A DNA stretch of 39,167 bases, taken from assembly GCA_013821825.1 (NCBI GenBank), contig PNJK01000031.1, forward strand, positions 1 through 39,167, read 5' to 3'. Each line of letters begins with the position of its first letter. The stretch's first letter is position 1. The notes below the pieces were generated by a model. It was given only the letters and a program-made list of their open reading frames with translations, was not told the origin of the DNA and made no database searches. Shown piece after piece: positions 25,600-34,690 of this stretch. This stretch comes from Rhodobacter sp. (GTDB lineage: Bacteria > Pseudomonadota > Alphaproteobacteria > Rhodobacterales > Rhodobacteraceae). The position numbers and the translations under genes are program-made.

Positions 25600-26853
25600 A
25601 TGATCGAGTTTCGGAGACTGACCGCCGTTGCCGCGCTGCTGGGCAGCGTCTACGCAAGCGGCGCCTTTGCCCAGGGCACCGTGGAAGTGTTGCACTGGTG
25701 GACCTCGGGCGGCGAGGCCAAGGCCGTGGGCGAGTTGAAAAGCGCGTTCGAGGCGTTGGGCGGCACCTGGATCGATTCTCCGATTGCCGGTGGCGGCGGC
25801 GACGCAGCGATGACCGCGCTGCGGGCGCGCGTCGTGGCCGGCAATCCGCCGACGGCCGTGCAGCTGAAAGGCCCCGGCATCCAGGAATGGGCGCGCGAAG
25901 GCAGCCTGAACGATGTGCAGGCCGTGGCAACGGCCGAGAACTGGGACAGCGTCCTGCCGCCGGTTCTGGCCGAGATCATGAAGTACGACGGCAAATACGT
26001 TGCCGCGCCAGTAAACATCCACCGCGTGGACTGGATCTGGGCCAGCCCCATAGCGCTGGAGAAAGCCGGCATCACCGAGATGCCGACCACATGGGCGGAG
26101 TTCAACGCCGCCGCCGAGAAGCTGGAGGCGGCCGGGCTGGTGGCGCTGGCTCATGGCGGCCAGCCCTGGCAGGACGCCACCGTCTTTGAGGATGTGGTGC
26201 TGGGTGTCGGCGGCCCTGACTTCTACCGCAAGGCGCTGGTCGAGCTTGACCCAGAGGCGCTGACCTCGGAAACGATGGTCGCCGCGTTCGATCAGCTGCG
26301 CATCCTGCGCGGTTTCGTCGATGACGGCTTTTCCGGGCGTGACTGGAATCTGGCCACCGCCATGGTGATCCGGGGCGAGGCGGGCTTTCAGATCATGGGC
26401 GACTGGGCCAAGGGCGAATTCCTTGCCGCCGGTCTGGTGCCGGGCAAGGACTTCTACTGCATTCCCACCCCCGGCGACGGCTTCGTGCTGAACTCGGACA
26501 GCTTCACCTTCTTCAAGGTCGCGGGGGAGGAGAACCTGAAGGGCCAGCAAGTGCTGGCCAGCCTGATCATGTCGCCCGCGTTCCAGAAGACCTTCAACCT
26601 TGCCAAGGGGTCGATCCCGGCGCGGACCGACGTGCCGCTGGATGACTTCGACGATTGCGCCAAGCGGTCGCAGGCGGACCTCCTGAAGGCGACCGCGGCG
26701 GGTGCGCTGCTGCCGTCGATGGCGCATGAGATGGCCATTCCACGCTCGGTCAGGGGCGAGATCCTCGACGTGGTGACCACGTTCTTCAACTCCGACATGC
26801 CCTCGAAAGACGCGACGACCGCACTGGCCGAAGCGATCCAGCGGGCGATGTGA
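25600..26853 (+). CDS. Sugar ABC transporter substrate-binding protein
   Basis: This 417-residue periplasmic protein begins with a Sec signal peptide (MIEFRRLTAVAALLGSVYAS, cleavage after AFA near residue 24). The mature start VEVLHWWTSGGEAKAVGELK is typical of glucose/mannose-type binding proteins (cluster B, GtsA/GlcS-like). Other matches are AQLKGPGIQEWA-like VQLKGPGIQEWAREG, PVNIHRVDWIWASPIALEKA, and FQIMGDWAKGEF. GGGAGAGA precedes the ATG. It heads an operon with two permeases and an ATPase. Glucose or another hexose is the likeliest substrate, judging from family resemblance only. Confidence 0.9.
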   Translation: MIEFRRLTAVAALLGSVYASGAFAQGTVEVLHWWTSGGEAKAVGELKSAFEALGGTWIDSPIAGGGGDAAMTALRARVVAGNPPTAVQLKGPGIQEWAREGSLNDVQAVATAENWDSVLPPVLAEIMKYDGKYVAAPVNIHRVDWIWASPIALEKAGITEMPTTWAEFNAAAEKLEAAGLVALAHGGQPWQDATVFEDVVLGVGGPDFYRKALVELDPEALTSETMVAAFDQLRILRGFVDDGFSGRDWNLATAMVIRGEAGFQIMGDWAKGEFLAAGLVPGKDFYCIPTPGDGFVLNSDSFTFFKVAGEENLKGQQVLASLIMSPAFQKTFNLAKGSIPARTDVPLDDFDDCAKRSQADLLKATAAGALLPSMAHEMAIPRSVRGEILDVVTTFFNSDMPSKDATTALAEAIQRAM

Positions 26854-26915
26854 CGGCCATGCCCCGGGGCCGTCCACCGGCCCCGGGGCGCGCGCGACGG
26901 GCGGGGGAAGCCGGC

Positions 26916-27794
26916 ATGGGCAGCAACTTCGGGCGTGCATTGGAGCGGCGGCTGCCATTGATCGTGGTTTCGCCGCTGTTCGCGGCAAGCCTTGTCTTCG
27001 TCTACGGCTTCATCCTCTGGACGGTCTGGATTTCCTTCACCCGCTCGCGCGTGCTGCCGAACTATGAGCTTGTCGGGTTCTTGCAGTACGAACGGCTGTG
27101 GAGCACCCCGCGCTGGAACGTGGCGCTGTCCAATCTGGTGATCTTCTGGGTGCTGTTCGTCGCCCTTTGCCTGGTGATCGGCATGGTTCTGGCGATCCTT
27201 CTGGACCAGCGCATCCGCATCGAAGGCGTGATCCGCACGATCTACCTTTACCCGATGGCGCTGTCGTTCGTGGTGACGGGCACGGTTTGGAAATGGATCC
27301 TGAACCCCGGCCTCGGGATCGAGCGGGTGATGCAGCAGGCGGGCTTTGAAAGCTTCCGCTTCGACTGGTTGGTGAACCCCGACTACGCGGTCTACACCGT
27401 GGTGATCGCCGGGGTCTGGCAATCCTCGGGCTACGCGATGGCGCTGTTTCTGGCGGGCCTGAGGTCGGTCGATGACGAGCTTCTGAAGGCCGCCGCGATC
27501 GACGGCGCCGGGCCGATGCGCACCTACATGCGGATCGTGCTGCCAATGATGCGCCCGGTGCTCATGTCGGTGGTGATCATCCTCAGCCACCTTGCGATCA
27601 AGAGCTTCGACCTTGTGGTGGCGCTGACCGGGGGCGGTCCGGGCTATGCCACCGACATGCCCGCGACCTTCATGTATGCCTTCGCCTTCCAGCGCAGCGA
27701 GTTGGGCCTTGCGGCTGCAAGTGCGGTGATGATGCTGATGACGGTGATCGCGATCATCGTGCCCTACCTCTATTCCGAGCTTCGACGCAGATGA
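26916..27794 (+). CDS. Sugar ABC transporter permease (MalF/GtsB type)
   Basis: This 292-residue inner-membrane subunit starts MGSNFGRALERRLPLIVVSP with a first helix (FAASLVFVYGFILWTVWISF). The EAA loop is LLKAAAIDGAGPMRTYMRIV-LPMMRPV, which contacts the ATPase. LTGGGPGYATDMPATFMYAF is the characteristic C-terminal stretch. The frame is open from GTG 26850, overlapping the previous stop, but ATG 26916 is preferred because GGGGGAAG lies before it and family members start there. It overlaps the next gene by 4 bases (ATGA). Confidence 0.88.
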   Translation: MGSNFGRALERRLPLIVVSPLFAASLVFVYGFILWTVWISFTRSRVLPNYELVGFLQYERLWSTPRWNVALSNLVIFWVLFVALCLVIGMVLAILLDQRIRIEGVIRTIYLYPMALSFVVTGTVWKWILNPGLGIERVMQQAGFESFRFDWLVNPDYAVYTVVIAGVWQSSGYAMALFLAGLRSVDDELLKAAAIDGAGPMRTYMRIVLPMMRPVLMSVVIILSHLAIKSFDLVVALTGGGPGYATDMPATFMYAFAFQRSELGLAAASAVMMLMTVIAIIVPYLYSELRRR

Positions 27795-28678
27795 GGCAGG
27801 TATCCGGCATCGTCAGGTCGAAAGGCTGGGGGCAGAACGTGCAGCGGGTGCTGCTCTTCGCTGTGCTCGGCCTTTTCTGCGTCTACTACCTCGTGCCCTT
27901 GTTCGTGATGGTCTCGACCTCGCTGAAGTCGCTGGCGGAGATCCGCGAAGGCACGCTGCTGGCCCCGCCCCGCGCGATCAGCACCGAAGCCTGGGCCAAG
28001 GCGTGGAATGCGGCCTGCGTCGGTGTGCGCTGCAACGGGCTTGCGCCCTATTTCGCGAACTCGGTGCTGATGGTGGTGCCGGCGGTCCTGATCTCGACCT
28101 TCCTTGGCGCGCTGAACGGCTATGCCCTGACCAAGTGGCGCTTTCGCGGTGCGGACGCGATCTTCGCACTGATGCTTTTCGGCGCCTTCATCCCGTTCCA
28201 GGTGATCCTGTTGCCGATGGCCCGCACGCTGGGCGAACTGGGACTGGCCGGCACGATCCCAGGCCTCATATTCGTCCACACCGTCTACGGCCTCGCGTTC
28301 ACCACGCTCTTTTTCCGCAACTTCTTCATCGGCGTGTCGGACGGCATCGTGCAGGCCGCGCAGATCGACGGGGCGGGGTTCTTCGGCATCTTCTTCCGTA
28401 TCGTCCTGCCGATGTCGATCCCGGCGATCGTCGTGACGGTGATCTGGCAGTTCACCCAGATCTGGAACGACTTCCTTTTCGGCATCGCCTTCACCGTGGG
28501 CGAAAGCAACCCGGTGACGGTGGCGCTGAACAACGTGGTCAACACCTCGACCGGGGTGAAGGAATACAACGTCGACATGGCCGCGGCGATCATCGCGGCA
28601 CTGCCGACGCTGGCCGTCTATGTGGTGGCGGGCGCCTGGTTCGTACGCGGCCTCGCCGCTGGCGCGGTGAAGGGATAG
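27791..28678 (+). CDS. Sugar ABC transporter permease (MalG/GtsC type)
   Basis: This 295-residue partner permease has a first helix LLFAVLGLFCVYYLVPLFVM followed by VSTSLKSLAEIREG, typical of MalG-type subunits. The EAA loop is IVQAAQIDGAGFFGIFFRIV-LPMSIPA. FTQIWNDFLFGIAF is the conserved motif near the end. An insertion with two cysteines (ACVGVRCNGLAP) lies in the first periplasmic loop, as in glucose-type systems. The ATGA overlap with the previous gene indicates coupled translation. The ATPase gene starts 4 bases after its stop. Confidence 0.9.
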   Translation: MRQVSGIVRSKGWGQNVQRVLLFAVLGLFCVYYLVPLFVMVSTSLKSLAEIREGTLLAPPRAISTEAWAKAWNAACVGVRCNGLAPYFANSVLMVVPAVLISTFLGALNGYALTKWRFRGADAIFALMLFGAFIPFQVILLPMARTLGELGLAGTIPGLIFVHTVYGLAFTTLFFRNFFIGVSDGIVQAAQIDGAGFFGIFFRIVLPMSIPAIVVTVIWQFTQIWNDFLFGIAFTVGESNPVTVALNNVVNTSTGVKEYNVDMAAAIIAALPTLAVYVVAGAWFVRGLAAGAVKG

Positions 28679-28681
28679 GGC

Positions 28682-29788
28682 ATGGCCGGGATCACGCTCA
28701 AAGGGGTGCGCAAGAACTTCGGGGCGACCGAGGTGATAAAGGGCATCGACCTTCAGATCGAGCCGGGCGAGTTCGTCGTGCTTGTCGGTCCCTCGGGCTG
28801 CGGCAAGTCCACGCTTCTGAACCTGATCGCGGGGCTGGAGACGCTGAGCGCGGGCGACATCCTGATCGGGGATCGCCGCGTCAACGACGTGCCGCCGCGC
28901 GACCGCGACATCGCGATGGTCTTCCAGTCCTACGCGCTTTATCCGACCAAGACCGTGCGCGACAACATCACCTTCGGGATGGAAACGCGCCGGGTGCCGC
29001 AGGCGGCGCAGGCGGCGGCGCTGGCGGAATTCGCGGGGCTTCTGCAGATCGGCCACCTCCTTCACCGCAAGCCCGGCCAGCTTTCGGGCGGGCAGCGCCA
29101 GCGGGTGGCGATGGGCCGCGCGCTGGTCCGCAAGCCCGAGGTCTTCCTCTTCGACGAGCCGCTGTCGAACCTTGACGCCAAGCTGCGCATCGAGATGCGG
29201 ACCGAGATCAAGAAACTGCACCAGCGCCTTGGCAAGACCGTGGTCTATGTCACCCACGACCAGATCGAGGCGATGACGCTCGCCTCCCGCATCGCCGTGA
29301 TGGACGAGGGCCATATCCGCCAGCTTGCCGACCCCGCGACCGTTTACGAAGACCCCACCGATCTTTTCGTCGCGGGCTTCATGGGGTCGCCCCCGATGAA
29401 CATGCTTCCCGGGAGACTGGTTCGCGACGGCGGAATGGCGGTCCTCTGCGGCGAAGGTGCTTCGCAGCTTCGCTTCCCGCTGCCCGAGCGCACAGCCGAC
29501 CGGATGGCCGGATCCGACGGTCGCGCCGTTATTCTTGGCCTCCGCCCCGAGACGATCTTCGCCGCCGGCACGCAACTTCCGGGCCCGGACCGCTTTGTGT
29601 TCGAGCGACCCGTTGTCGTGGAAGAGCCGACCGGCCCTGACACCATGATCGTCTTCGAAATCGGCGGGCAGGACCTGATCGCCCGCGTCCGCCCGCAGGA
29701 CGCGCGCCCGGGTGGTACTGTCTTTCATTTTGAAGTCGAGATGGACCGCGCCAAGCTGTTCGATGCCAAGACCGGCGTCAGGCTCTGA
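28682..29788 (+). CDS. Sugar ABC transporter ATP-binding protein (UgpC/MalK type)
   Basis: This 368-residue ATPase energises the sugar importer. Walker A is GPSGCGKST (36-44), the Q-loop is [15 protein letters not shown], the signature is LSGGQ (134-138), Walker B is VFLFDEP (154-160) and the switch histidine is in [14 protein letters not shown]. The regulatory C-terminal OB-fold/TOBE domain has [11 protein letters not shown] and ends with FDAKTGVRL, typical of the UgpC/MalK group. It closes the four-gene operon. No sugar-catabolic gene follows, so the downstream pathway must be elsewhere. Confidence 0.93.
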   Translation: MAGITLKGVRKNFGATEVIKGIDLQIEPGEFVVLVGPSGCGKSTLLNLIAGLETLSAGDILIGDRRVNDVPPRDRDIAMVFQSYALYPTKTVRDNITFGMETRRVPQAAQAAALAEFAGLLQIGHLLHRKPGQLSGGQRQRVAMGRALVRKPEVFLFDEPLSNLDAKLRIEMRTEIKKLHQRLGKTVVYVTHDQIEAMTLASRIAVMDEGHIRQLADPATVYEDPTDLFVAGFMGSPPMNMLPGRLVRDGGMAVLCGEGASQLRFPLPERTADRMAGSDGRAVILGLRPETIFAAGTQLPGPDRFVFERPVVVEEPTGPDTMIVFEIGGQDLIARVRPQDARPGGTVFHFEVEMDRAKLFDAKTGVRL

Positions 29789-29814
29789 CTGCGATCGTTT
29801 CGGGCGACAGTGGA

Positions 29815-29837
29815 GGCACGGTTGCCGGATGCGTGCC
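29815..29837. terminator. Weak hairpin behind the sugar ABC operon
   Basis: GGCACG (29815-29820) pairs with CGTGCC (29832-29837) around an 11-base loop, 27 bases after the ATPase stop. It has no T-tract, so it is only a possible terminator. I see no gene between here and 30070. Confidence 0.3.
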
Positions 29838-30069
29838 CAAGCCTCATTGGCGTGAGTTCAGCGCGCTTGTAGAGTTTTCACGTGGCCTGCCTTGTCACAA
29901 AGGCCGATCACCGGTGCAGCGCCAGACGGCCAGAACCTTCGAACAAGCGCAATGTGAGGACGCAGCTCCAGCCGGGCAACCAATGAGGAACCGCTACAGG
30001 CTGGACATCTCGGGTGCCCATCCGTGTGGAACCTCAGGCCAATCAATGAAGCGTCACGTGGCGCAGTCC

Positions 30070-30966
30070 TCAGCTTCCGCTTTGTGCTGATTTGTCGGGA
30101 GGGGACAGCAGGGCCTCGCATTCCGCCTCGCGGCCGCGCACGACACGCTTGCCCGCCAGTGGCCCGCGCGTTTCGGTCACGATCGTGCAGCGCCCCTCGG
30201 GCTGGCCATCCTTTCGGAAATACGCCACCAGCCAGTCGTGGGTCTTGCCCAGTTCATGCGCGCGGGCGGTGTTCGACCACATCAGGGTCAGGTGCCAGTC
30301 GTCGCGCCGGGCATGCATCACGGGCAGCCATGCCGCCCCCCCGGGGTTGAAGCGTTTCGGGGCGATCAGGCGCAATTGACCGGCTGCGGCGCGTTCGCGG
30401 TAAAGCTTGTCTGCGTCCAGCAGCAGGCTGACCGGCGGCGGTGTGACGGCCCCCATGCCGCGCCGGGCTGTTCTGATACGGCCAAGGCGTTCGCTGACCT
30501 GCGACAGGACCAGCTGCCTGCGGCGACGACCAAAGCCGGGGATCGGGCGCCCGCCTGGTTGCAAGGCAATTTCCAGTTCCTCAAGTGTCTCGAGATCCTC
30601 GTCATCGGCAAGACGTCGGGCCAGTGCGGGTCCGATACCGGGGATGGTCATGAACAGCTGCGCTGGTGCCGCATCGCCGCGCAGACGGTGAAGCTGCGAC
30701 CAGCGGCCGGTGGTCAGCATCTCGGCGATCGCGGCCGCGATGCCCCGTCCGATCTTGGGCTGGGCGATCAGGCCGGCAACGCCTTCCTGTGCAAGAATGT
30801 CGCGCAAAGGGATTGGCAATGAGCCGACATGATCGGCCGCTTCCTGATAGGTGCGGACACGAAAACTGTCGTCGCCCTGCTGTTCCAGAAGGGCGGCATA
30901 GTCCTGTAAACACGCCGCGATTTCGGCATTTTCGCTGATCGGCCCTGTTGATCCTCTGTCGTTCAT
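30070..30966 (-). CDS. Helix-hairpin-helix DNA-binding protein (DNA polymerase beta/X N-terminal type)
   Basis: This 298-residue protein begins with a Pol X-like N-terminal domain: ENAEIAACLQDYAALLEQQG, FRVRTYQEAADHVGSL and PKIGRGIAAAIAEMLTTGRW. A second helix-hairpin-helix follows, FMTIPGIGPALARRLADDEDLE. The catalytic nucleotidyltransferase part of Pol X is absent. The second half (PVSLLLDADKLYRERAAAGQ, WHLTLMWSNTARAHELGKTH) is a separate domain of unknown function. It probably binds gapped or damaged DNA, by family resemblance. GTG 30981 would overlap the previous frame as GTGA, but ATG 30966 is the more usual start. It lies behind the broken protease gene and may have been its operon partner. 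Confidence 0.75.
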   Translation of the reverse strand: MNDRGSTGPISENAEIAACLQDYAALLEQQGDDSFRVRTYQEAADHVGSLPIPLRDILAQEGVAGLIAQPKIGRGIAAAIAEMLTTGRWSQLHRLRGDAAPAQLFMTIPGIGPALARRLADDEDLETLEELEIALQPGGRPIPGFGRRRRQLVLSQVSERLGRIRTARRGMGAVTPPPVSLLLDADKLYRERAAAGQLRLIAPKRFNPGGAAWLPVMHARRDDWHLTLMWSNTARAHELGKTHDWLVAYFRKDGQPEGRCTIVTETRGPLAGKRVVRGREAECEALLSPPDKSAQSGS

Positions 30967-30977
30967 ATGGTGTCCGA

Positions 30978-31992
30978 TCACGGGACGATTGGCGGCTGGG
31001 GAAGGGCGATGAAGAATGCGGTGCCCTGCCGCTCGACCTCGATCAGAACCGGATCGTCCGGAGGGGCCGCGACGACGGCGTCGTGGAACTGGTCGATCCG
31101 GTTGACGGGGGTGTTGCCGACGGCAGTGACGCGGTCGCCGACCATCAGGCCCGCGCGGGAGGCACCGCTCACCGGTGCGACGGCCGCGACAGCCAGGCCG
31201 CGTTGAGCTTCAGTCAGCGACATAGCCTGCAGGCGCTGCGGTTGTTCGGCCTCGTCGCTGCCGAGGCGTTGCTGTCTCATCGTCTGGTCCGCTGCTCCCG
31301 CAACCGCCTCCACCGACATCCGCATGCCGTCGCGCATGGTATCCAGCGTGGCCTTCTGCTCTGGCGTCCGCAGGCCGATCAGCCAGCGCCGGGCCGCCGC
31401 ATTGGTGACCGCCTCTTCATCCAGCGCAACAATCACGTCGCGCGGACGCAAGCCCGCCGCTTCAGCAGCGCCCCCCTGCATGATCTGCGCAATCAGCGCG
31501 CCGCCCGAGTTTCCGGGGTTGATCGGGGCATCGGTCCGGATGAAGTTCTCATATCCTTCGATCCCCAGGCCCCGGCGGCCAAGGGCGCTGGCACTATCCA
31601 GCGTGACCGTCTGCTCCGGCCCGAACGGGTTGCCGATCGCCATGACATAATCGCCAACCCGCAGTGAGGACGATTGTCCGATGGGCATCTCAGCCAACCC
31701 CTCAGATGCGGTGCGGTGCGATGCGATGCGCGGCAATGTCGTTTCACCCCGCCGCCAGGAATTCCGGCGGCGGCTGAACCTGGGGAAGTTCTGTCGGGGT
31801 TGCAGGCTCGCTTTCAGGCGGGGGGGCCGAGGGGAATTCAGGCGGGTTGCCAGGGGGTGCCTCGGCAGGGGCTTCGCCGGGCGCTTCGGCAGGGCTATTG
31901 CCCGGCACCTCATCCGGGGGGAGCCCCATCGCTACTATCGCAAGAGGCAGTGACGACCAACGCAACGTTGTTGGGGTGAGGGTGTGGCGCAT
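30978..31992 (-). pseudogene. DegP/HtrA-like serine protease pseudogene
   Basis: From ATG 31992 the frame reads a signal peptide-like start (MRHTLTPTTLRWSSLPLAIV) and a Pro/Glu-rich linker, then stops at 31744. In another frame the protease resumes with [46 protein letters not shown], and the active-site serine motif GNSGGAL. It then jumps straight into PDZ sequence ([20 protein letters not shown]) and a second PDZ ([20 protein letters not shown]). The region holding the catalytic His and Asp is missing, and so is the piece between the serine motif and the first PDZ. With at least two deletions and a frame change it cannot be an active protease. Confidence 0.8.
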
Positions 31993-32051
31993 GGCAGCTT
32001 ATCCAATGGCGGCTTGGAGGCGCACTTTGGAGGTATCGGTGCGGCTACGCA

Positions 32052-32065
32052 TTGACCGCCATCAC
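32052..32065. promoter_or_regulatory. FNR-like dyad between degP-like and pcm-like remnants
   Basis: TTGAC-CGCC-ATCAC differs from TTGAT-N4-ATCAA at two positions. It lies 55 bases before the pcm GTG and 60 bases before the protease ATG on the opposite strand, the distance expected for an activator site serving two divergent genes. Confidence 0.4.
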
Positions 32066-32119
32066 TGCCAGCCTCACGGCCCACGGGCAAATCGGTCTTC
32101 CTGAAGGGGAGCGCCGATT

Positions 32120-33869
32120 GTGGAAGACCCCACAAGACAGCGTTGGGGGATGGTGAGCCGACAGATTGCGGCACGGGGGGTGCGAAATGAGAAAGTCCTG
32201 TCAGCGATGCGTCTGATCCCTCGCCATGAATTCCTGCCCACGTATCTGCGCGCCAGCGCCCAGGCAGACCAGCCAGTTCCGATTGCCGAGGGACTGACAC
32301 TGATCCAACCCCATGTTGTGGCCTGCATGATCGAGGCCCTGGGCCTGAAGGGCGGTGAAAGGGTGCTCGAGATCGGAGCGGGCACGGGATATGTCGCGGC
32401 CGTTCTGTCCATGATCGCGGGTCAGGTGTTCATCATCGAACGGGTCGGCCAACATGCCGAAAGGGCCGCCGCCACTTTGATGGACATAGGATGCCGGAAT
32501 TTTCAGCTGCGCCACGACGACGGCACCCAAGGGTGGATCGAAAAGGCGCCGTTTGACGCGATTCTGGTATCGGGAGGCGCGCCTTTCCTGCCGGAAGTGC
32601 TGAAGAACCAGCTTGCCCCCGGTGGCCGCATGGTGGTGACCGGGGGACTGGACCCCCGGGCACAGGAGCTTGTTCGGGTCACGCGCCAGGAAAAGGGGCA
32701 GTTCTTGCAGGAAGATCTGGCCGATCTGCGGTTCGTGCCGCTGATCGGTTATCAGGGGCGGGAGGGTGTGCCGCCCGCACCCGACATCGGAAGGACGCAG
32801 CCGCTGCCTGCCTCCGCAATGACGCCTGACAGCCTGCCCGACCTGATAGCGCGCAGCCGAGGATTTCCAAAGCGCCGAGACCGCCGATCTGGCACCGCTG
32901 CTGGGCCGCATCGGCGACCGCCGTGTCGTGCTGATTGGCGAGGCGAGTCACGGTCGCGGCCGAGTTCTACCGCTTTCGCGCCCGCCTGACCCAGCGTCTG
33001 ATCAAGGAAAAGGGCTTTACCATCGTCGCAGTCGAGGCTGACTGGCCCGATGCCGCCCGGATCGGCCGCTACCGAGGCTGCGCCGGGGATGTCACGCAAG
33101 TTCTGGTCGATCTGCGCCGCAAGCGGCTGGAGCAGGTCCGCAAGGATGGGGACCGTCTGCTCGATGCCCAGCAGAATGCCTGTCTCGTGACCAATGCCGA
33201 GCGCTATTACCGCGTGATCTATTACGGCTTGCGCGCATCAGGGAACCTTCGCGACGGGCACATGTACGAGACGCTTCAAAACGTCATGCAGCATAATGGC
33301 CCGAAGGCCAAAGCCATGGTCTGGGCGCATAATTCGCACATCGGCGATGCCCGCGCGACCGAGATTTCCCGGCGTGGCAAGTGCAATCTTGGCGAGAAGT
33401 GCGCACGCGGCTTGGGGGAGCAATCCGATCGCAACGGCTTTGGCACCGACCATGGCGCCGTGGCTGACGCCACCGACAGTGGGGCGGCGCGATGGAGGTC
33501 AAGACCGTACGCCCTTCGCACTGCCAAAGCCACGAGCGGCGGTTCCATCTGACCGGCTTGCCGGGTTTGATCCTGCCGATGCGCCCCGGTCATGGGGTTG
33601 AGGTGGTGACAGAACTGTCCACGCCCCGGCTGGAACGCGCCATTGGCGTGATCTACCGCCCCGAATCCGAGCTTGCGAGCCATTGCTTCGAGGCAGAGTT
33701 GCCGCGACAGTTCGATGAATATGTATGGATCGAGAAGACAAGCGCAGTCACGCCGCTGCCGGCCCGGCAGACCGAGGGGCTGCCCGCCACCTTTCCCTTC
33801 GGTGTCGGACGGGGCGCGTCGACCCCCGCTTGGGACGCTCATCACGTGGATTTCCCGGCCAAAGAGTGA
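32120..33869 (+). pseudogene. pcm: Broken fusion gene: protein-L-isoaspartate O-methyltransferase plus erythromycin-esterase-like domain
   Basis: The first part (to about 32858) is an almost complete PIMT, which repairs isoaspartyl residues using S-adenosylmethionine: VLEIGAGTGYVAAVLS (from 82) is the cofactor site. The conserved Ser of the SQP motif is replaced (LIQPHVV). The frame then shifts and an erythromycin-esterase-like domain begins in frame 3 (DLAPLLGRIGDRRVVLIGEA-SHG). It moves to frame 1 (AEFYRFRARLTQRLIKEKGF, VAVEADWPDAARIGRY), loses an internal block before RLLDAQQNACL, keeps AMVWAHNSHIGDARATEI, and shifts again to frame 3 (MEVKTVRPSH, LERAIGVIYRPESELASHCF, RQFDEYVWIEKTSAVTPLPA). 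The PIMT part alone might still be made from GTG 32120. Confidence 0.8.
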
Positions 33870-34006
33870 CGCGGCCGGGAAGGATATGCCGACGCTGAGC
33901 GCCTGGGTTGCCACCACGGCCGCGCGCCGATGTCGTCACGCCCCACCTCAACTCGCCATCCCAAGTCAGGTCTTCACCTGCTGACCCGGGCGAGCCGCTG
34001 TCGCCA

Positions 34007-34465
34007 TTACGGCCTCTCATACAGACCAATCAGCTCTGCCACCGCGATTTCGAGCGGACCGGCCTTGCGTCGTATCTCACCGCAACGCGCTGCAGGGGAA
34101 GCGTCGATGTCACCGGACAGGGCGCTCAGCCGAAAGTGGTAGTGATGCAATCCATGACCCCGGGGCGGACAGGGACCGCCATACCCTGACCTGCCAAAAT
34201 CGTTCACCGCCAGATGCAACTCGATTTCGGGCGAATCCGGCCCAAAGCCAGCCGGCAGGCCAGTCCGTCGGGCAGGGATTCCATAGACTGCCCAGTGATG
34301 GAACGTGCCGCCGGGCGCATCGGGATCATAGCACGCCAGGAGCAGGCTCATCGCGGAGACCGGAACCCCCGTCCAGGCGAAGGCAGGGGAAAGATTGGCA
34401 CCGTCACAGGTGAATTCCGGGGGAATTCTGGAGCCATGCGCGAAGTCTGGGCTGGTCAGCTTCAT
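34007..34465 (-). CDS. YbhB/YbcL family (PEBP/Raf kinase inhibitor-like) protein
   Basis: This 152-residue intact protein matches bacterial phosphatidylethanolamine-binding-like proteins. The start is MKLTSPDFAHGSRIPPEFTC-DGANLSP, followed by the anion-pocket motif DPDAPGGTFHHWAVYGIPA and the second signature GYGGPCPPRGHGLHHYHF. There is no signal peptide, so it is cytosolic. The exact role of these proteins is unknown; ligand binding or modulation of other enzymes is assumed. It is divergent from the broken alcohol dehydrogenase gene, and the gap between them carries two FNR-like dyads. It is one of the few undamaged genes in this part of the window. Confidence 0.9.
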   Translation of the reverse strand: MKLTSPDFAHGSRIPPEFTCDGANLSPAFAWTGVPVSAMSLLLACYDPDAPGGTFHHWAVYGIPARRTGLPAGFGPDSPEIELHLAVNDFGRSGYGGPCPPRGHGLHHYHFRLSALSGDIDASPAARCGEIRRKAGPLEIAVAELIGLYERP

Positions 34466-34588
34466 CCCGGGTCCAACCTTTGTGTCGAGATTTTCATGAT
34501 GCTCTCATTGCGGAGGCCCTGGTGAAGAAGGCGGCTTCCAACCTTGTCAGGCATTGTTCGCTTCTGTGCCCAGTGCAGGGCGATTTCA

Positions 34589-34602
34589 TTGATCGCAGTC
34601 AA
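34589..34602. promoter_or_regulatory. FNR-like dyad upstream of ybhB
   Basis: TTGAT-CGCA-GTCAA has one mismatch to the FNR/FixK consensus. It lies 124 bases upstream of the YbhB-family start and 89 bases upstream of the alcohol dehydrogenase remnant. The gap 34466-34690 holds no gene I can support. Confidence 0.5.
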
Positions 34603-34626
34603 GGATGTCGTCCTTGCGCCCGGAAA

Positions 34627-34640
34627 TTGACGACGATCAT
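34627..34640. promoter_or_regulatory. FNR-like dyad upstream of the alcohol dehydrogenase remnant
   Basis: TTGAC-GACG-ATCAT has two mismatches to TTGAT-N4-ATCAA. It ends 51 bases before the ATG at 34691, nearly the same distance as the site before the pcm-like remnant. Confidence 0.4.
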
Positions 34641-34690
34641 TGTCGTGAAGGTGGCGCGTGCGCTGGCTTGCCTCCGGAATGGACGCTGCA

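Noticed and set aside
27770-29728. 652-codon minus-strand frame opposite the sugar permease and ATPase genes
   Set aside because: Composition (runs of His, Arg, Asp) is that of an antisense shadow; both plus-strand genes are clear family members.
29838-30069. Open frames of 85-87 codons on both strands after the sugar ABC operon
   Set aside because: No ribosome binding site, no recognisable motif, and the two overlap each other; treated as non-coding.
32120-32989. 289-residue PIMT as an ordinary intact gene
   Set aside because: The last about 40 residues are out-of-frame translation of an esterase domain that continues in the other frames, so the locus is better described as a broken fusion.
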